A DNA stretch of 64,000 bases, from contig JAAFAI010000023.1 of NCBI GenBank assembly GCA_018222405.1, forward strand, positions 1 through 64,000. Direction: 5' to 3'. The position numbers were made by a program, and so were the translations under genes. The notes beneath the pieces are model-generated. The model was not told the DNA's origin. It searched no databases and saw nothing but the letters and a program-made list of their open reading frames with translations. This document shows positions 48,651-57,130 of this stretch, in pieces (within the stretch, counting starts at the first letter, position 1; each line of letters starts with the position of its first letter). Source of the DNA: Gammaproteobacteria bacterium. GTDB lineage: Bacteria; Pseudomonadota; Gammaproteobacteria; Enterobacterales; Alteromonadaceae.

Positions 48651-49184
48651 TGCCGTTGGCTTTTCTTGAACCACGTAGCGCCATACCACTGCGCCATCAT
48701 CCATTTCAACTTCACTTTCCAGCTCACCGCCACAGTGTTCAATCATCCCCCGCGAGGCGAGGTTATCTTTATAACAATGAATATGCACGTCGCCAATTCC
48801 CAGTTGGCGGGCAAAGTTAATAGATTGCTGCATAAGGTAATTTCCCAGCGACTGGCCACGGGCAGACGGGCGAACGCCAAGGCCGATATGCCCGCCGGCG
48901 TAACGCAAATTATCGTTAAGGGTATGACGAATATTGGCCACAGCCAGCAGTTCATCGCCGGTGACCAGCCACAGCGTGGTGCTAGCCACATAGCCATCCG
49001 GCAGGTTCACACCGGCAGCGAAATCCGCAATTTTTTGCAGCATGGCGGCAAAATCGCGATGGTCAAAGTCCATCGGGAAAGGATAGCGCTCTTCGTCCCC
49101 CAACTCTTCTATGTAACTAATATAAGAGGCTTGCCAGGCCATTCCCGGCGTTACCAGAGACAGTTTATCAGGGTTGATTATCAT
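48648..49184 (-). CDS. GNAT family N-acetyltransferase
   Basis: From ATG 49184 it encodes 178 residues with the GNAT acetyl-CoA loop GLGVRPSARGQSLGNYLMQQ and a C-terminal RGMIEHCGGELESEV, as in aminoglycoside-like or general acetyltransferases. The substrate is unknown. The long frame to 49259 enters the preceding gene's end; with the chosen start the overlap with the upstream small membrane protein is 17 bp. Ribosome site unremarkable. Confidence 0.82.
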   Translation of the reverse strand: MIINPDKLSLVTPGMAWQASYISYIEELGDEERYPFPMDFDHRDFAAMLQKIADFAAGVNLPDGYVASTTLWLVTGDELLAVANIRHTLNDNLRYAGGHIGLGVRPSARGQSLGNYLMQQSINFARQLGIGDVHIHCYKDNLASRGMIEHCGGELESEVEMDDGAVVWRYVVQEKPTA

Positions 49185-49407
49185 TGCTCTTTTCCGGTAA
49201 ATCATTACACAGTGCGCAGTACTGGTTACGGTGAAAATTCCACGCTCGCGTGACAGCAAAGATACTCAAACTAACCAGGGTCCAGAACAACGCAAAGCTC
49301 AGTGAATCTTTCAGGGTATAACCCTTTACGTATTGCGACAGGGTAAAAATACCCGTGAGCACAGGAAACGCAATCGCATACTGGCGTAACCACTTTTTTA
49401 CCGGCAT
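49168..49407 (-). CDS. Small membrane protein
   Basis: 79 residues from ATG 49407 (AGAGGA upstream): a basic amino end (MPVKKWLRQY), two transmembrane helices (about 10-30 and 38-58) and a short tail with a CALC pair. I recognise the general pattern of short unclassified inner-membrane proteins but no family. The longer open frame to 49479 overlaps yaiI and is rejected. It overlaps the next gene by 17 bp. Confidence 0.65.
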   Translation of the reverse strand: MPVKKWLRQYAIAFPVLTGIFTLSQYVKGYTLKDSLSFALFWTLVSLSIFAVTRAWNFHRNQYCALCNDLPEKSNDNQP

Positions 49408-49448
49408 TGGAGATCCTCTTGGTTTAGGCGGTCTTTTAACGTTGCTGG

Positions 49449-49907
49449 CTAGCTTTGGCGCTGCCTGAATACCAGCCACTTATCCAGTTCATTACCAAAC
49501 GCCTGTTTTTCACTGGCTCCCAGTGCCGGCGGCCCACCAGTTTGCACACCGCTACTACGCAGGGTATCCATAAAGTCACGGATATTGAGCCGTGATTTTA
49601 TATTTTCGCGGGTAAACAGTTCCCCTCGCGGGCTTAGTGCCTGAGCGCCTTTGGCGATCACTTCATCGGCCAGCGGTATATCACTTGTGATCACCAGATC
49701 GTTTTCATTGCAGCGCTGGACAATTTCATTGTCGGCCACATCAAAGCCCTTAGGCACCTGAATACTGTTAATAAACTTTGATGGTGGCGTGCGAATATAC
49801 TGATTGGCAATCAGTGTGACTTCGGTTTTGGTGCGATTAGCCGCCCGAAAAATAATTTCTTTAATGACCACCGGGCAGGCATCGGCATCAACCCAAATTT
49901 TTAGCAT
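49449..49907 (-). CDS. yaiI: YaiI/YqxD family protein (DUF188)
   Basis: A 152-residue protein of the UPF0178/DUF188 family (PIN-like fold, function unknown). [61 protein letters not shown] and [12 protein letters not shown] are the conserved blocks. It is divergent from the XRE-cupin gene and 41 bp upstream of the small membrane protein. Confidence 0.93.
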   Translation of the reverse strand: MLKIWVDADACPVVIKEIIFRAANRTKTEVTLIANQYIRTPPSKFINSIQVPKGFDVADNEIVQRCNENDLVITSDIPLADEVIAKGAQALSPRGELFTRENIKSRLNIRDFMDTLRSSGVQTGGPPALGASEKQAFGNELDKWLVFRQRQS

Positions 49908-50053
49908 AGGTGATTTAACAGATAAGTTAGCATGCCGGCAATCATCCTACGCAGCGCAGCGAATAGCAACCTTAATGCCCGGTCTGGTTTTTTCACTTTC
50001 GTCTCAGTACTTTCACTTTACCGCGCAAAATAAAGCGTAGAGCCAGGTATCAC

Positions 50054-50098
50054 TTGACAAATACGCGTTCCTTTTATAGAACGTTCGATATATAGAAC
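50054..50098 (+). promoter_or_regulatory. Promoter overlapped by two abutting GTTC-N8-GAAC palindromes
   Basis: TTGACA (50054-50059) is followed by TATAGA (50075-50080) as a possible -10, spacer 15. Two 16-bp inverted repeats, GTTCCTTTTATAGAAC (50067-50082) and GTTCGATATATAGAAC (50083-50098), abut with no spacer and cover the spacer, -10 and start region. This is likely the operator of the XRE-cupin regulator encoded 23 bp downstream. Confidence 0.7.
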
Positions 50099-50120
50099 AA
50101 TTTTATTGCCAACACAAAGT

Positions 50121-50651
50121 ATGGATAAAGCATCACTGGTCACCCTTGGCCAGCACCTTCAGCAGCTTCGTCTTGAGCGAGGGCTGTCATTATCTCAGCT
50201 GGCTGCCGATGCAGGCATTGCCAAGTCAAATCTGTCGCGGCTGGAACAAGGAAACGGAAACCCGACTCTCGATACTATCTGGCGATTGGCAGTGCAGTTA
50301 AATATGCCTTTTGGCGCACTGGTGGCACCGGTTAACAGTAGTTTTGGTGAAACCGGCATGGAGGTCAGGCTTATCGACCAGGGCCAGGATACCCCAAAGG
50401 TAGATGCTTACTGGATGTCGGTAGCCCCGCATACCAAGCGCCAGGCAGAGCCCCACACTGCTGGCACCACCGAGTCCATTACATTGATAAGCGGCAAACT
50501 ACAAGTGGGTACCACAGAAAACCTCAGGCAACTAAGCGCCGGGGAAACCTTTACTTTTGTTGCCGACCAACCCCACCTGTACGCCACCGCTGAGCACGGC
50601 GCCACGTTTTTAATTACTATCATTTATCATCAGGCCACCCAACATGAATAA
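50121..50651 (+). CDS. XRE-family regulator with C-terminal cupin
   Basis: 176 residues: helix-turn-helix (about 10-65; LRLERGLSLSQLAADAGIAKSNLSRLEQGNGNPTLDTIWRLA split across the domain) and a cupin ligand-binding domain (about 100-172; HTAGTTESITLISGKLQVG, LSAGETFTFVADQPHLYAT). Such proteins usually repress neighbouring transport genes and respond to a small molecule, often an amino acid. It overlaps azlC by 8 bp. I chose ATG at 50121 over the in-frame TTG at 50106. Confidence 0.88.
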   Translation: MDKASLVTLGQHLQQLRLERGLSLSQLAADAGIAKSNLSRLEQGNGNPTLDTIWRLAVQLNMPFGALVAPVNSSFGETGMEVRLIDQGQDTPKVDAYWMSVAPHTKRQAEPHTAGTTESITLISGKLQVGTTENLRQLSAGETFTFVADQPHLYATAEHGATFLITIIYHQATQHE

Positions 50652-51378
50652 TCCAACCAGCGCTTCTACTTTGTCGCCGTGGCTGCAAGGAATGCGCGAT
50701 GCCATGCCATTACTGGGCGGTTATATTCCAGTGGCAATCTCTTTTGGTCTCATTGCCACGCAGGCTAATTTTAGCGTATGGGAAGCCACCGCGATTTCAG
50801 TGCTAATCTACGCCGGCGCTTCGCAGTTTCTGATGGTCGCGATGCTGGCCAGTGGCGCATCAACGTGGCTGGTCGTGGTAATGACGCTGTTAATTAATGC
50901 CCGTCACGTGGTATATGCCCCCAATTTAACACCACTACTACCGCCCGGGCGACGCTGGGTAGCGTTGATGCACGGGCTCACCGACCAGGTGTTTGCCCTG
51001 GCACATAACCGTTTACCCCAGCTACCCATGGCTACCCGTCAGGGCTGGTACAGCGGTGCGGCCTTGCTGGCCTGGACAAGCTGGGTGCTTGGCACAACGT
51101 TAGGCGCAGTAGCCGGTGCCAGCCTGACTCAACAGTGGCCACTGCTTGGCGAGGTTATGCCCTTTGCCCTGCCGGCGCTCTTTCTGGTGCTCATTGCGCC
51201 GCGCTTTACCTCGCCCCTGTGGTTTATTGTGCTGGGGATCACCATTGGCACCGCCTTATTGCTGGCCGTACTGCAATTTAGCAATACCGCCATTCCGGTG
51301 GCAGCCGCTGCCGGCGCATTGGCTTATTACGCGTTGATGGCACTTAACCAAAAAGCCGGAGCTGAGCATGGACACTAA
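50644..51378 (+). CDS. azlC: AzlC-family branched-chain amino acid exporter large subunit
   Basis: A 244-residue integral membrane protein: GMRDAMPLLGGYIPVAISFGLIA and WEATAISVLIYAGASQFLMVAML are AzlC hallmarks, followed by LINARHVVYAP and further helices (about seven in all). AzlC works with the small protein AzlD to export branched-chain or other hydrophobic amino acids (YgaZ/YgaH homologues). It overlaps the regulator gene upstream by 8 bp and azlD downstream by 11 bp. Confidence 0.92.
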   Translation: MNNPTSASTLSPWLQGMRDAMPLLGGYIPVAISFGLIATQANFSVWEATAISVLIYAGASQFLMVAMLASGASTWLVVVMTLLINARHVVYAPNLTPLLPPGRRWVALMHGLTDQVFALAHNRLPQLPMATRQGWYSGAALLAWTSWVLGTTLGAVAGASLTQQWPLLGEVMPFALPALFLVLIAPRFTSPLWFIVLGITIGTALLLAVLQFSNTAIPVAAAAGALAYYALMALNQKAGAEHGH

Positions 51379-51712
51379 TCGTTGGCTGGTGATATTACTG
51401 TGCGCTGCCGGCACCTTTTTAATTCGGGCCCTGCCGCTGGTATGGACCCGCAGACATCTGGCCCGCCGGCAAAATGACACGACCAATACCCTGCCAACCT
51501 GGCTGGGACTGCTAGGGCCGCTGATGATTGCGGCCATGTTTGGCGTTTCACTGGTACCGGTTCGACAGGATTGGATAGGCGTTATCGCCACTCTGGCCGG
51601 TTGTGCCACCACGCTGGCAAGCTGGTATCGCAGCCGCACGCTCGGTAAGCCGGTGTTTATAGGGGTTGTGGTATTTGGGTTGGTTACCTTTGGATTAACC
51701 CAACTGCATTAA
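51368..51712 (+). CDS. azlD: AzlD-family exporter small subunit
   Basis: A 114-residue protein with about four transmembrane helices; AGTFLIRALPLVW and LPTWLGLLGPLMIAAMFGVSLVP match AzlD/YgaH. It forms the two-component exporter with AzlC. The start overlaps azlC by 11 bp. It ends 18 bp before the stop of the CHAT gene on the other strand. Confidence 0.9.
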   Translation: MDTNRWLVILLCAAGTFLIRALPLVWTRRHLARRQNDTTNTLPTWLGLLGPLMIAAMFGVSLVPVRQDWIGVIATLAGCATTLASWYRSRTLGKPVFIGVVVFGLVTFGLTQLH

Positions 51713-51729
51713 CAGGCTGGTCGCCAGGA

Positions 51730-54060
51730 TTAGCGGCCAGACCCGGTTAGCTGAAACGCCGCCCAGTAGTAAGGATGCGCCTGATAGTTATTTTTTACGC
51801 TCAGCTGGGCATTACGCAACGACTGCTGTTTATCCTGGTTTTGCAGGTTGTTATACAGGTTAACCATTAAGCGCGCCGTTGCCTCATCATCCACCATCCA
51901 TAAACTGGCCACAATATTGGCCGCGCCAGCAAACAAAAAGCCACGGGTTAAACCAATCACGTCGTCGCCGGACTGCACATCGCCCAAACCGGTCTGACAC
52001 GCGCTTAAGGTCACCAGTTCACTGTTAAGCTCCAGATCATAAAGCTCGCCTACTGTCAGCGAACCGTCGTTAGACTCATCGCCCACCAGCAGTAACCGGG
52101 AAGACAGTGGCTCCTCAGGATTAAACTCGCCATGGGAGGCAATGTGTAACACCGGCACCCTTGCAGCATAGCTTTTAAACAAACTCTCGGTAGCCTGCTC
52201 GCGCACTGCCACCACCGAATCCGGTACAACGTTGCTAAGTGCCCTTACCTCGTTTTGCGCGCCGGGTAAGTCCAGCGCCGGATCGCCAAGGGCCGGATTA
52301 CCCAGTGCCAGCATGGTAGTTTGCCCCGAGCGCTGAGGTGCTTTTAAATAGGCCATCACGCTGGCCGAGGGCAACACCCGCAAACTGTATTGTTCCAGCA
52401 TAAAATCAGCGCCATCGAACAACGCGGCGAAGGGTAAATAATGTAAGGGACCATGCGGGACGATAACCAGTTTATCAGCAGTCAGGCTGCTCTGTAGCGG
52501 CCCAATCAGTGTCTCATACACCGCTTTGGACGACTGTTGCCAGGCGTTACTGTTGGTTTGCATAATGTCTTGTCGGAACCGACTGATTTTATCTGCCAGT
52601 CCCCTGCCGTTAAGGTGCTTTACCGTTATCTGCTCCCGGTCGACAATAAATGCATAAAACGCCTCGTTGTTCCCGAAAAACTCAATTAACTGTTCGTCAC
52701 CAGCCAGTTGCTGTTGTAAGGCACGGGTATCTACATTTCCCACACTCACCAGAGAAGCCACTTCCGGTGCCTGCGCTTCAAGCGCTTCACGCTGGCGAAG
52801 GATCAAACCGCGGGTACGCGCTGAATTTTTAATTGCCGCCACGGTCGTGCGCTGCATTTGCGATTCCAGCTCTGCCAGCTCAGCGAGCCCGGCCCGGGCA
52901 GCACCATCCCCCGCAAAGGATTGCTTTTGCGCCAGCATATCCACCAGCGCCCGGGCTTTAGCTTTCTCGGCATAGACAAACGCATCGGCGATGCGGTTTT
53001 GTGCCAGCAGATATTCCACCAGTAACTCGTAAACCGCCTGTTTATCGCCCACGAAACCAATTTTATAAGCCTCTGAGCGAATGGTTGAACGCTGGCTTTC
53101 GATAATCTCCACGGCTTGCATCAGCATTTCAATTGCTTCATCGGGCGCTTGCTGTTGCCAGCTGATCACAGCGCGGTCTTTCAGTGCGGCCCAGTGGATC
53201 TCACCAAGGCTGTTGATAATCGGATTGGCCAGTAAGGTATCAAAGCCCTGACGGGCTTTATCGATATCACCGGTTTCAAAATAGGATTTGCTCAGCATAT
53301 AAAGCTCTGGCGTGCGCAACGCGCCTTCTCGCACATCTGCGTCGGTACTGACATTCTCCACCATCAGGATTAACGGGGTTATCAGCGCAGCCAGCGGATC
53401 AGAAATGTCCTGGCGCAGAATATCCAGCGCACGGGCATAGTCTTTTTGCGCAAAGTAGATGCGTCCAAGCGCGGTTTGTTTAACACGCAGAAAGCTTGAA
53501 CGACCCGGAGAATAATAGTTCAGCCCGCTTAACTCTTCGATATACGGCTGTGCCTGAGCACCTTTGTTACGGTAAATCAGTGATAGTGCCTGCACCTCAA
53601 GCGGGGCAACAAGATAACTTAACAAGCGGCCTTCGTTGACTTCCGTAGAGGTGTTTTCCTTTAACAGGGTATAGGCTTCCCCGGCCAGCTCGTAGGCTTC
53701 TTCGTACTCGGTAAATTCGAGCAGCATTTTTGCCTGATAGCTCTTAACATAGCCCTGAAATTCCAGTTTATTCACATACGTAAAATCCAGCCCTGGGTAA
53801 AACTCCGTACCCGGATCCGGGTGGGCCAGCACATAATCGGCGCACTCGGTAAACTTTTCGTATTCGCGTATCTCGTAGTAAGCCGGGCACAGCAGGTACA
53901 GTTTGTGTAACGGCACATCTTCGAGTGTCTGGTGACTACCGGTTACCTCTGCTACCACTTCGGCATAATTACCCTCTGAAAACTTATTCATGTGGGTGGG
54001 GCTGGACACACAGCCCTGTAAACCAAGGAAAGTAACAATCACCAAGGATGTTAAGCGCAT
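51730..54060 (-). CDS. TPR–CHAT domain lipoprotein
   Basis: A 776-residue lipoprotein (lipobox LQGC near residue 17). About residues 40-345 are helical TPR-like repeats, a coiled-coil-like stretch follows (about 360-440), and the C-terminal third is a CHAT (caspase-like) peptidase domain. The catalytic dyad is intact: H643 in HIASHGEF and C688 in LSACQTGLG, with GAANIVASLWMVDD and HPYYWAAFQLTG closing the domain. The family is protease-like, but substrate unknown. The gene starts 10 bp after the DUF4384 gene; both are exported and probably act together. Confidence 0.9.
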   Translation of the reverse strand: MRLTSLVIVTFLGLQGCVSSPTHMNKFSEGNYAEVVAEVTGSHQTLEDVPLHKLYLLCPAYYEIREYEKFTECADYVLAHPDPGTEFYPGLDFTYVNKLEFQGYVKSYQAKMLLEFTEYEEAYELAGEAYTLLKENTSTEVNEGRLLSYLVAPLEVQALSLIYRNKGAQAQPYIEELSGLNYYSPGRSSFLRVKQTALGRIYFAQKDYARALDILRQDISDPLAALITPLILMVENVSTDADVREGALRTPELYMLSKSYFETGDIDKARQGFDTLLANPIINSLGEIHWAALKDRAVISWQQQAPDEAIEMLMQAVEIIESQRSTIRSEAYKIGFVGDKQAVYELLVEYLLAQNRIADAFVYAEKAKARALVDMLAQKQSFAGDGAARAGLAELAELESQMQRTTVAAIKNSARTRGLILRQREALEAQAPEVASLVSVGNVDTRALQQQLAGDEQLIEFFGNNEAFYAFIVDREQITVKHLNGRGLADKISRFRQDIMQTNSNAWQQSSKAVYETLIGPLQSSLTADKLVIVPHGPLHYLPFAALFDGADFMLEQYSLRVLPSASVMAYLKAPQRSGQTTMLALGNPALGDPALDLPGAQNEVRALSNVVPDSVVAVREQATESLFKSYAARVPVLHIASHGEFNPEEPLSSRLLLVGDESNDGSLTVGELYDLELNSELVTLSACQTGLGDVQSGDDVIGLTRGFLFAGAANIVASLWMVDDEATARLMVNLYNNLQNQDKQQSLRNAQLSVKNNYQAHPYYWAAFQLTGSGR

Positions 54061-54070
54061 AATTCACTCC

Positions 54071-54943
54071 TTACTGCGTGATCACCACATCGGCAGACAC
54101 TTCGGCAAACTCAGCAACTTCAGGTGGGGTCTGTGGCGCTGCCGCTTTAGCAGATGGCGGATTAAGAGCTTTAATTTTGATGCCCCGGGTGCGATTGCGC
54201 ACATCAGACGACGTTTGCGAGTTGTTGATCAAATACATGCCCGATACTGCAGAGGTTTGTAATTCACCTAACGGATGGGTGCTGGCATATAAAGTAAGCT
54301 GTTCTACGCCAATAGGCGGTGTGACTTCCAGCACAAAGCTGTCTTTGGCGTCGGGCACCGTGTACAGCACCTGGCCCTGAAAATGGTTTTCACTGCGATA
54401 GGGGTTGGGCAGTAACTGCACCTGGGTACCGTCATTCATGGTATACACCAGACGCCCGAAAAAAGGTTTATTGGCCTTCAGGTAAATACTCACCTGCTCG
54501 CCCAGGGCATATTGCGCTTTGCTAAGCCATAACTTTACGGTAAGGGGAATGGTCGGGTCGGCAAGCAGCTCTTCACTGACAAACTGCTGATCGATATTTT
54601 TCTGCGGCGTGACCTCGGCGCGAATGGTTACGGTTAAACAGCCGTCTTGCAACCGCCTGGACAAGACATTAAGGGTTTCTACCGAGGCATTGGAGTAAGA
54701 CTCAATCAGGTCTTCTACCACCACATAGTTGTTCACTTTACTGTAGCTGTCTACCGAGGTTTGCACGGCTTCGGCAGCATTGCGCCGGGCATCGGTAAGA
54801 GCCAGTTGCAGGCGCTGGGCGTCTCCCCCATCGGCCTCGCAGCTTTCGCCGGTTGCTTCAACAATAGAGGAATAAGCTGCTAAGGTGCTCTGCGCAGAAC
54901 ACAATAACCATAACGCACCACAAAATATCGTTTTTTTAATCAC
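54071..54943 (-). CDS. Secreted DUF4384 domain protein
   Basis: A 290-residue protein with a signal peptide (GTG start; cleavage after LAA, about residue 23). The first half is helical and includes a conserved RRNAAEAVQTSVDSYSKV segment. The DUF4384 domain lies at about residues 140-240 (LWLSKAQYALGEQVSIYLKANKPFFGRLVY, with GVEQLTLYAST at its end). The tail is Pro/Ala-rich. DUF4384 occurs beside CHAT or caspase-like and FecR genes in other bacteria, which fits the downstream CHAT lipoprotein 10 bp away. Confidence 0.85.
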   Translation of the reverse strand: MIKKTIFCGALWLLCSAQSTLAAYSSIVEATGESCEADGGDAQRLQLALTDARRNAAEAVQTSVDSYSKVNNYVVVEDLIESYSNASVETLNVLSRRLQDGCLTVTIRAEVTPQKNIDQQFVSEELLADPTIPLTVKLWLSKAQYALGEQVSIYLKANKPFFGRLVYTMNDGTQVQLLPNPYRSENHFQGQVLYTVPDAKDSFVLEVTPPIGVEQLTLYASTHPLGELQTSAVSGMYLINNSQTSSDVRNRTRGIKIKALNPPSAKAAAPQTPPEVAEFAEVSADVVITQ

Positions 54944-55027
54944 CCTGACTACCCTAAAACTGCAGGCTATATGGCCTTACTTTAGTGAAGAAGTCAGGGT
55001 ATTACAAACAACTTAGTCCACGCCTGT

Positions 55028-55420
55028 TCAGGGCTTAATGGCGTAATCCACCACAAAGACACCATCGAGGATCTCAAGTTCGCCCAACAGCTCACCAAAT
55101 TTACTGTGCTGTGGGTGTGGCAGGTATTTATCCCGCGCTTCGGCATTTTTAAAGGTCATCTGGTAAATGTGCGTAAAGCCCTGGTCAAGGTTTTCCGGGC
55201 TGTTATTTATGCCGTACTCAAAATTAAGAATACCGGGGATCTTATCCTTCAGTGCTCTGAAAGCGTCGGTTACCTGCTGGATCTGTGCGGGTGTACTGCC
55301 CTCTTTGTACTTAAATACAACAATGTGGCGAACCGGCTCATATTCATCGTCTTCCGCTGCTGCACACCAGGGTGATACCAACATCAAACCGACTATCGCT
55401 AACTTCCACCATTTCTGCAT
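55028..55420 (-). CDS. Secreted Dabb (stress-response A/B barrel) protein
   Basis: 130 residues: signal peptide (cleavage after CAAA, about residue 22), then one Dabb domain beginning PVRHIVVFKYKEGST and containing the conserved GINNSPENLDQGFTHIYQMTF and HPQHSKF blocks. Dabb domains form dimeric ferredoxin-like barrels; some bind or modify aromatic ligands. The exported location suggests a periplasmic role. No operon partner is evident. Confidence 0.88.
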   Translation of the reverse strand: MQKWWKLAIVGLMLVSPWCAAAEDDEYEPVRHIVVFKYKEGSTPAQIQQVTDAFRALKDKIPGILNFEYGINNSPENLDQGFTHIYQMTFKNAEARDKYLPHPQHSKFGELLGELEILDGVFVVDYAIKP

Positions 55421-55508
55421 ATTTTGTCTCAGTTGTTAAAAAAATGTGCTTTACCATAGCGATACCGGCTCCGCAGAGCAACGGGAATTTACCGTTGCCA
55501 GCGTAAAT

Positions 55509-55643
55509 TTAGAGCGCCTGACGCAGTAAATCGAAAACCGTAAGGCCTAAAGCAATTAGCACAACAATGGCGCAAAATGCCAGTAAGGTAGTAACGCCGG
55601 CGCGCTCCTGAGCGGGAAGTGATTTCAGCCGTTTTTTTATCAT
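55509..55643 (-). CDS. Small single-helix membrane protein (44 aa)
   Basis: A 44-codon gene in an otherwise empty 341-bp gap. ATG at 55641-55643 has GCAGGAG seven bases upstream. The product has a basic amino end (MIKKRLKSLP), then a 20-residue hydrophobic stretch and a short tail ending DLLRQAL, so it should sit in the inner membrane with the amino end in the cytoplasm. No homologue is recognised. Confidence 0.6.
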   Translation of the reverse strand: MIKKRLKSLPAQERAGVTTLLAFCAIVVLIALGLTVFDLLRQAL

Positions 55644-55761
55644 TAAAATACTCCTGCATGTTGCTGTTACTCAGCCCAATACTAACCTGCGCGGCTTAGG
55701 ATAACCACGATAGTCAGCCGGCGTAAGCAGGGCGAAAACCAGTATTCATTGAGGTGATGTG

Positions 55762-56292
55762 TTACTCAGACGTGTTCTCTACCCGGGCAATGTAAGGGAG
55801 GTTGCGATTTTTGTGCGCCCAGGGCAAACCATAGCCCACCAACAGCTCATCACTTTGCATAGCCAGGCCGTAATATTCCTGCGCGCCAACATCAACCCGG
55901 CCTGGTTTTACAAACAATGTTGCCACACTAACGGACTTTACCGCACGGTGGGAACGGACATGCGCTACCAGGCGCTTCATGGTGCCGCCGGATTCAATGG
56001 CGTCATCCACTAGAATAATATCCTCGCCGTCAAGCGGTACATTGGGGTGAAACACAATTGGCGATGCGTTATTTCGCTCTCCGGGGGTGTGCGGACAGGA
56101 AATAGTGTCCATCATCACGTCAAAATTGAGTTGGCGCAGCAGATCGGCGCTAAAGAAAATCCCACCCGGCACAACCACAATCACCACTGCCCGCTCAAAC
56201 TGGCCATTCAGTTGTGCAGCTACGCGTTTTACCGCCTCGCTGATTTGGTCGGATGTGAGCACACACGCACCCATTGCATTTTTTGTCATCAC
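55762..56292 (-). CDS. Hypoxanthine-guanine phosphoribosyltransferase-like protein
   Basis: A 176-residue type I phosphoribosyltransferase. The PRPP motif is VDDAIESGGTMKRL, and VVPGGIFFSADLLRQLNFDVMM is typical of HGPRT-like enzymes in Alteromonas and Pseudomonas. Purine salvage (hypoxanthine or guanine) is likely. The amino end is uncertain: two adjacent ATGs open the frame and a third is six codons in. Confidence 0.82.
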   Translation of the reverse strand: MMTKNAMGACVLTSDQISEAVKRVAAQLNGQFERAVVIVVVPGGIFFSADLLRQLNFDVMMDTISCPHTPGERNNASPIVFHPNVPLDGEDIILVDDAIESGGTMKRLVAHVRSHRAVKSVSVATLFVKPGRVDVGAQEYYGLAMQSDELLVGYGLPWAHKNRNLPYIARVENTSE

Positions 56293-56301
56293 CGGATCCG
56301 G

Positions 56302-56733
56302 TTAAAAAGTGGGAACAAACATGATCACCAACAATACACTTGCCACCAGCGCCGCGGCCACGGTGATTAACCCGGTGCGTCGGCAGCGCGCAAAGCCACT
56401 TAATCCAAGCCCACTCAGTAACACCACTACACCACTGAAAAAAGTGAGTTCTGTGATCAGCTTAGTACGCAACAGGTGGGCTGGCCAGCTGGCAAAATTA
56501 AACGATAAGCCCATTTGCTGAATGCTTAGCAACGAAAGCGTAGCGCCGAGTGTTGCCACTATCAGTAACACCGCCGCCAGTGCTTTGGCACCAATGCACC
56601 ATAGCGCCAGCGGATGTCCCTTGGGAAAGGCTGACAACAAGACACTTAAAAAAGTCATAGCAAAGCCCCCCAGAATGGCGGCACTGAAAGCCATCTGCCG
56701 AAAAAGCTCGGCGACCAGTTCTACTTCAGTCAT
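56302..56733 (-). CDS. Four-helix membrane protein, unknown
   Basis: 143 residues with four hydrophobic helices (about 12-32, 47-67, 90-110 and 120-140). No family is recognised; the helices have no evident motif for transport. It overlaps the upstream hypothetical gene by 8 bp and precedes the phosphoribosyltransferase gene by 9 bp, so the three probably form one unit. Confidence 0.65.
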   Translation of the reverse strand: MTEVELVAELFRQMAFSAAILGGFAMTFLSVLLSAFPKGHPLALWCIGAKALAAVLLIVATLGATLSLLSIQQMGLSFNFASWPAHLLRTKLITELTFFSGVVVLLSGLGLSGFARCRRTGLITVAAALVASVLLVIMFVPTF

Positions 56734-57028
56734 GACTACTGCCGGTGTAAATGTGGTCGGTAGCCTGTTTTAACCCCGCCTGCGGTAAAAACTGATCGCT
56801 GATGGTTAAAATGGCATGCAGGTTATTTTGCAGTTTATCCAGCGCTAAATCGCCTGGTTTTAACGCCGTTTGCAGGAGGTGTAACGCCATATCGGCCAAC
56901 AACAAACGTTGCTTGTCGTGCCAGGCGTCATCCTCTTTACCTGCCGGGTGTTCAAGATAAGCGCTTTCAACCTGGCTATGCATGTCCCAGCTGGTGTCTA
57001 TAATGGCTTGCCGTTGTGATGTGTTCAT
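56726..57028 (-). CDS. Hypothetical cytoplasmic protein
   Basis: A 100-residue helical protein without signal peptide or membrane helix. I do not recognise the family. Features are a run of leucine-rich helix (LLLADMALHLLQTALKP) in the middle and otherwise charged helices. It overlaps the following membrane protein gene by 8 bp, which suggests the two are coupled. The ribosome site is weak. Confidence 0.6.
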   Translation of the reverse strand: MNTSQRQAIIDTSWDMHSQVESAYLEHPAGKEDDAWHDKQRLLLADMALHLLQTALKPGDLALDKLQNNLHAILTISDQFLPQAGLKQATDHIYTGSSHD

Positions 57029-57130
57029 ATTTTTTAGATGTGAGTTAGTGTTAAGTTGGAGTAAATCATATCCAGGGCACTGTTAAGCAACTTATCCGCC
57101 GGAGAATTTAGCCAAACCGCTGCAGGTCAG

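Noticed and set aside
48666-49253. Plus-strand open frame of 195 codons across the GNAT gene
   Set aside because: The minus-strand GNAT carries a clear acetyl-CoA motif; the plus frame has no recognised feature.
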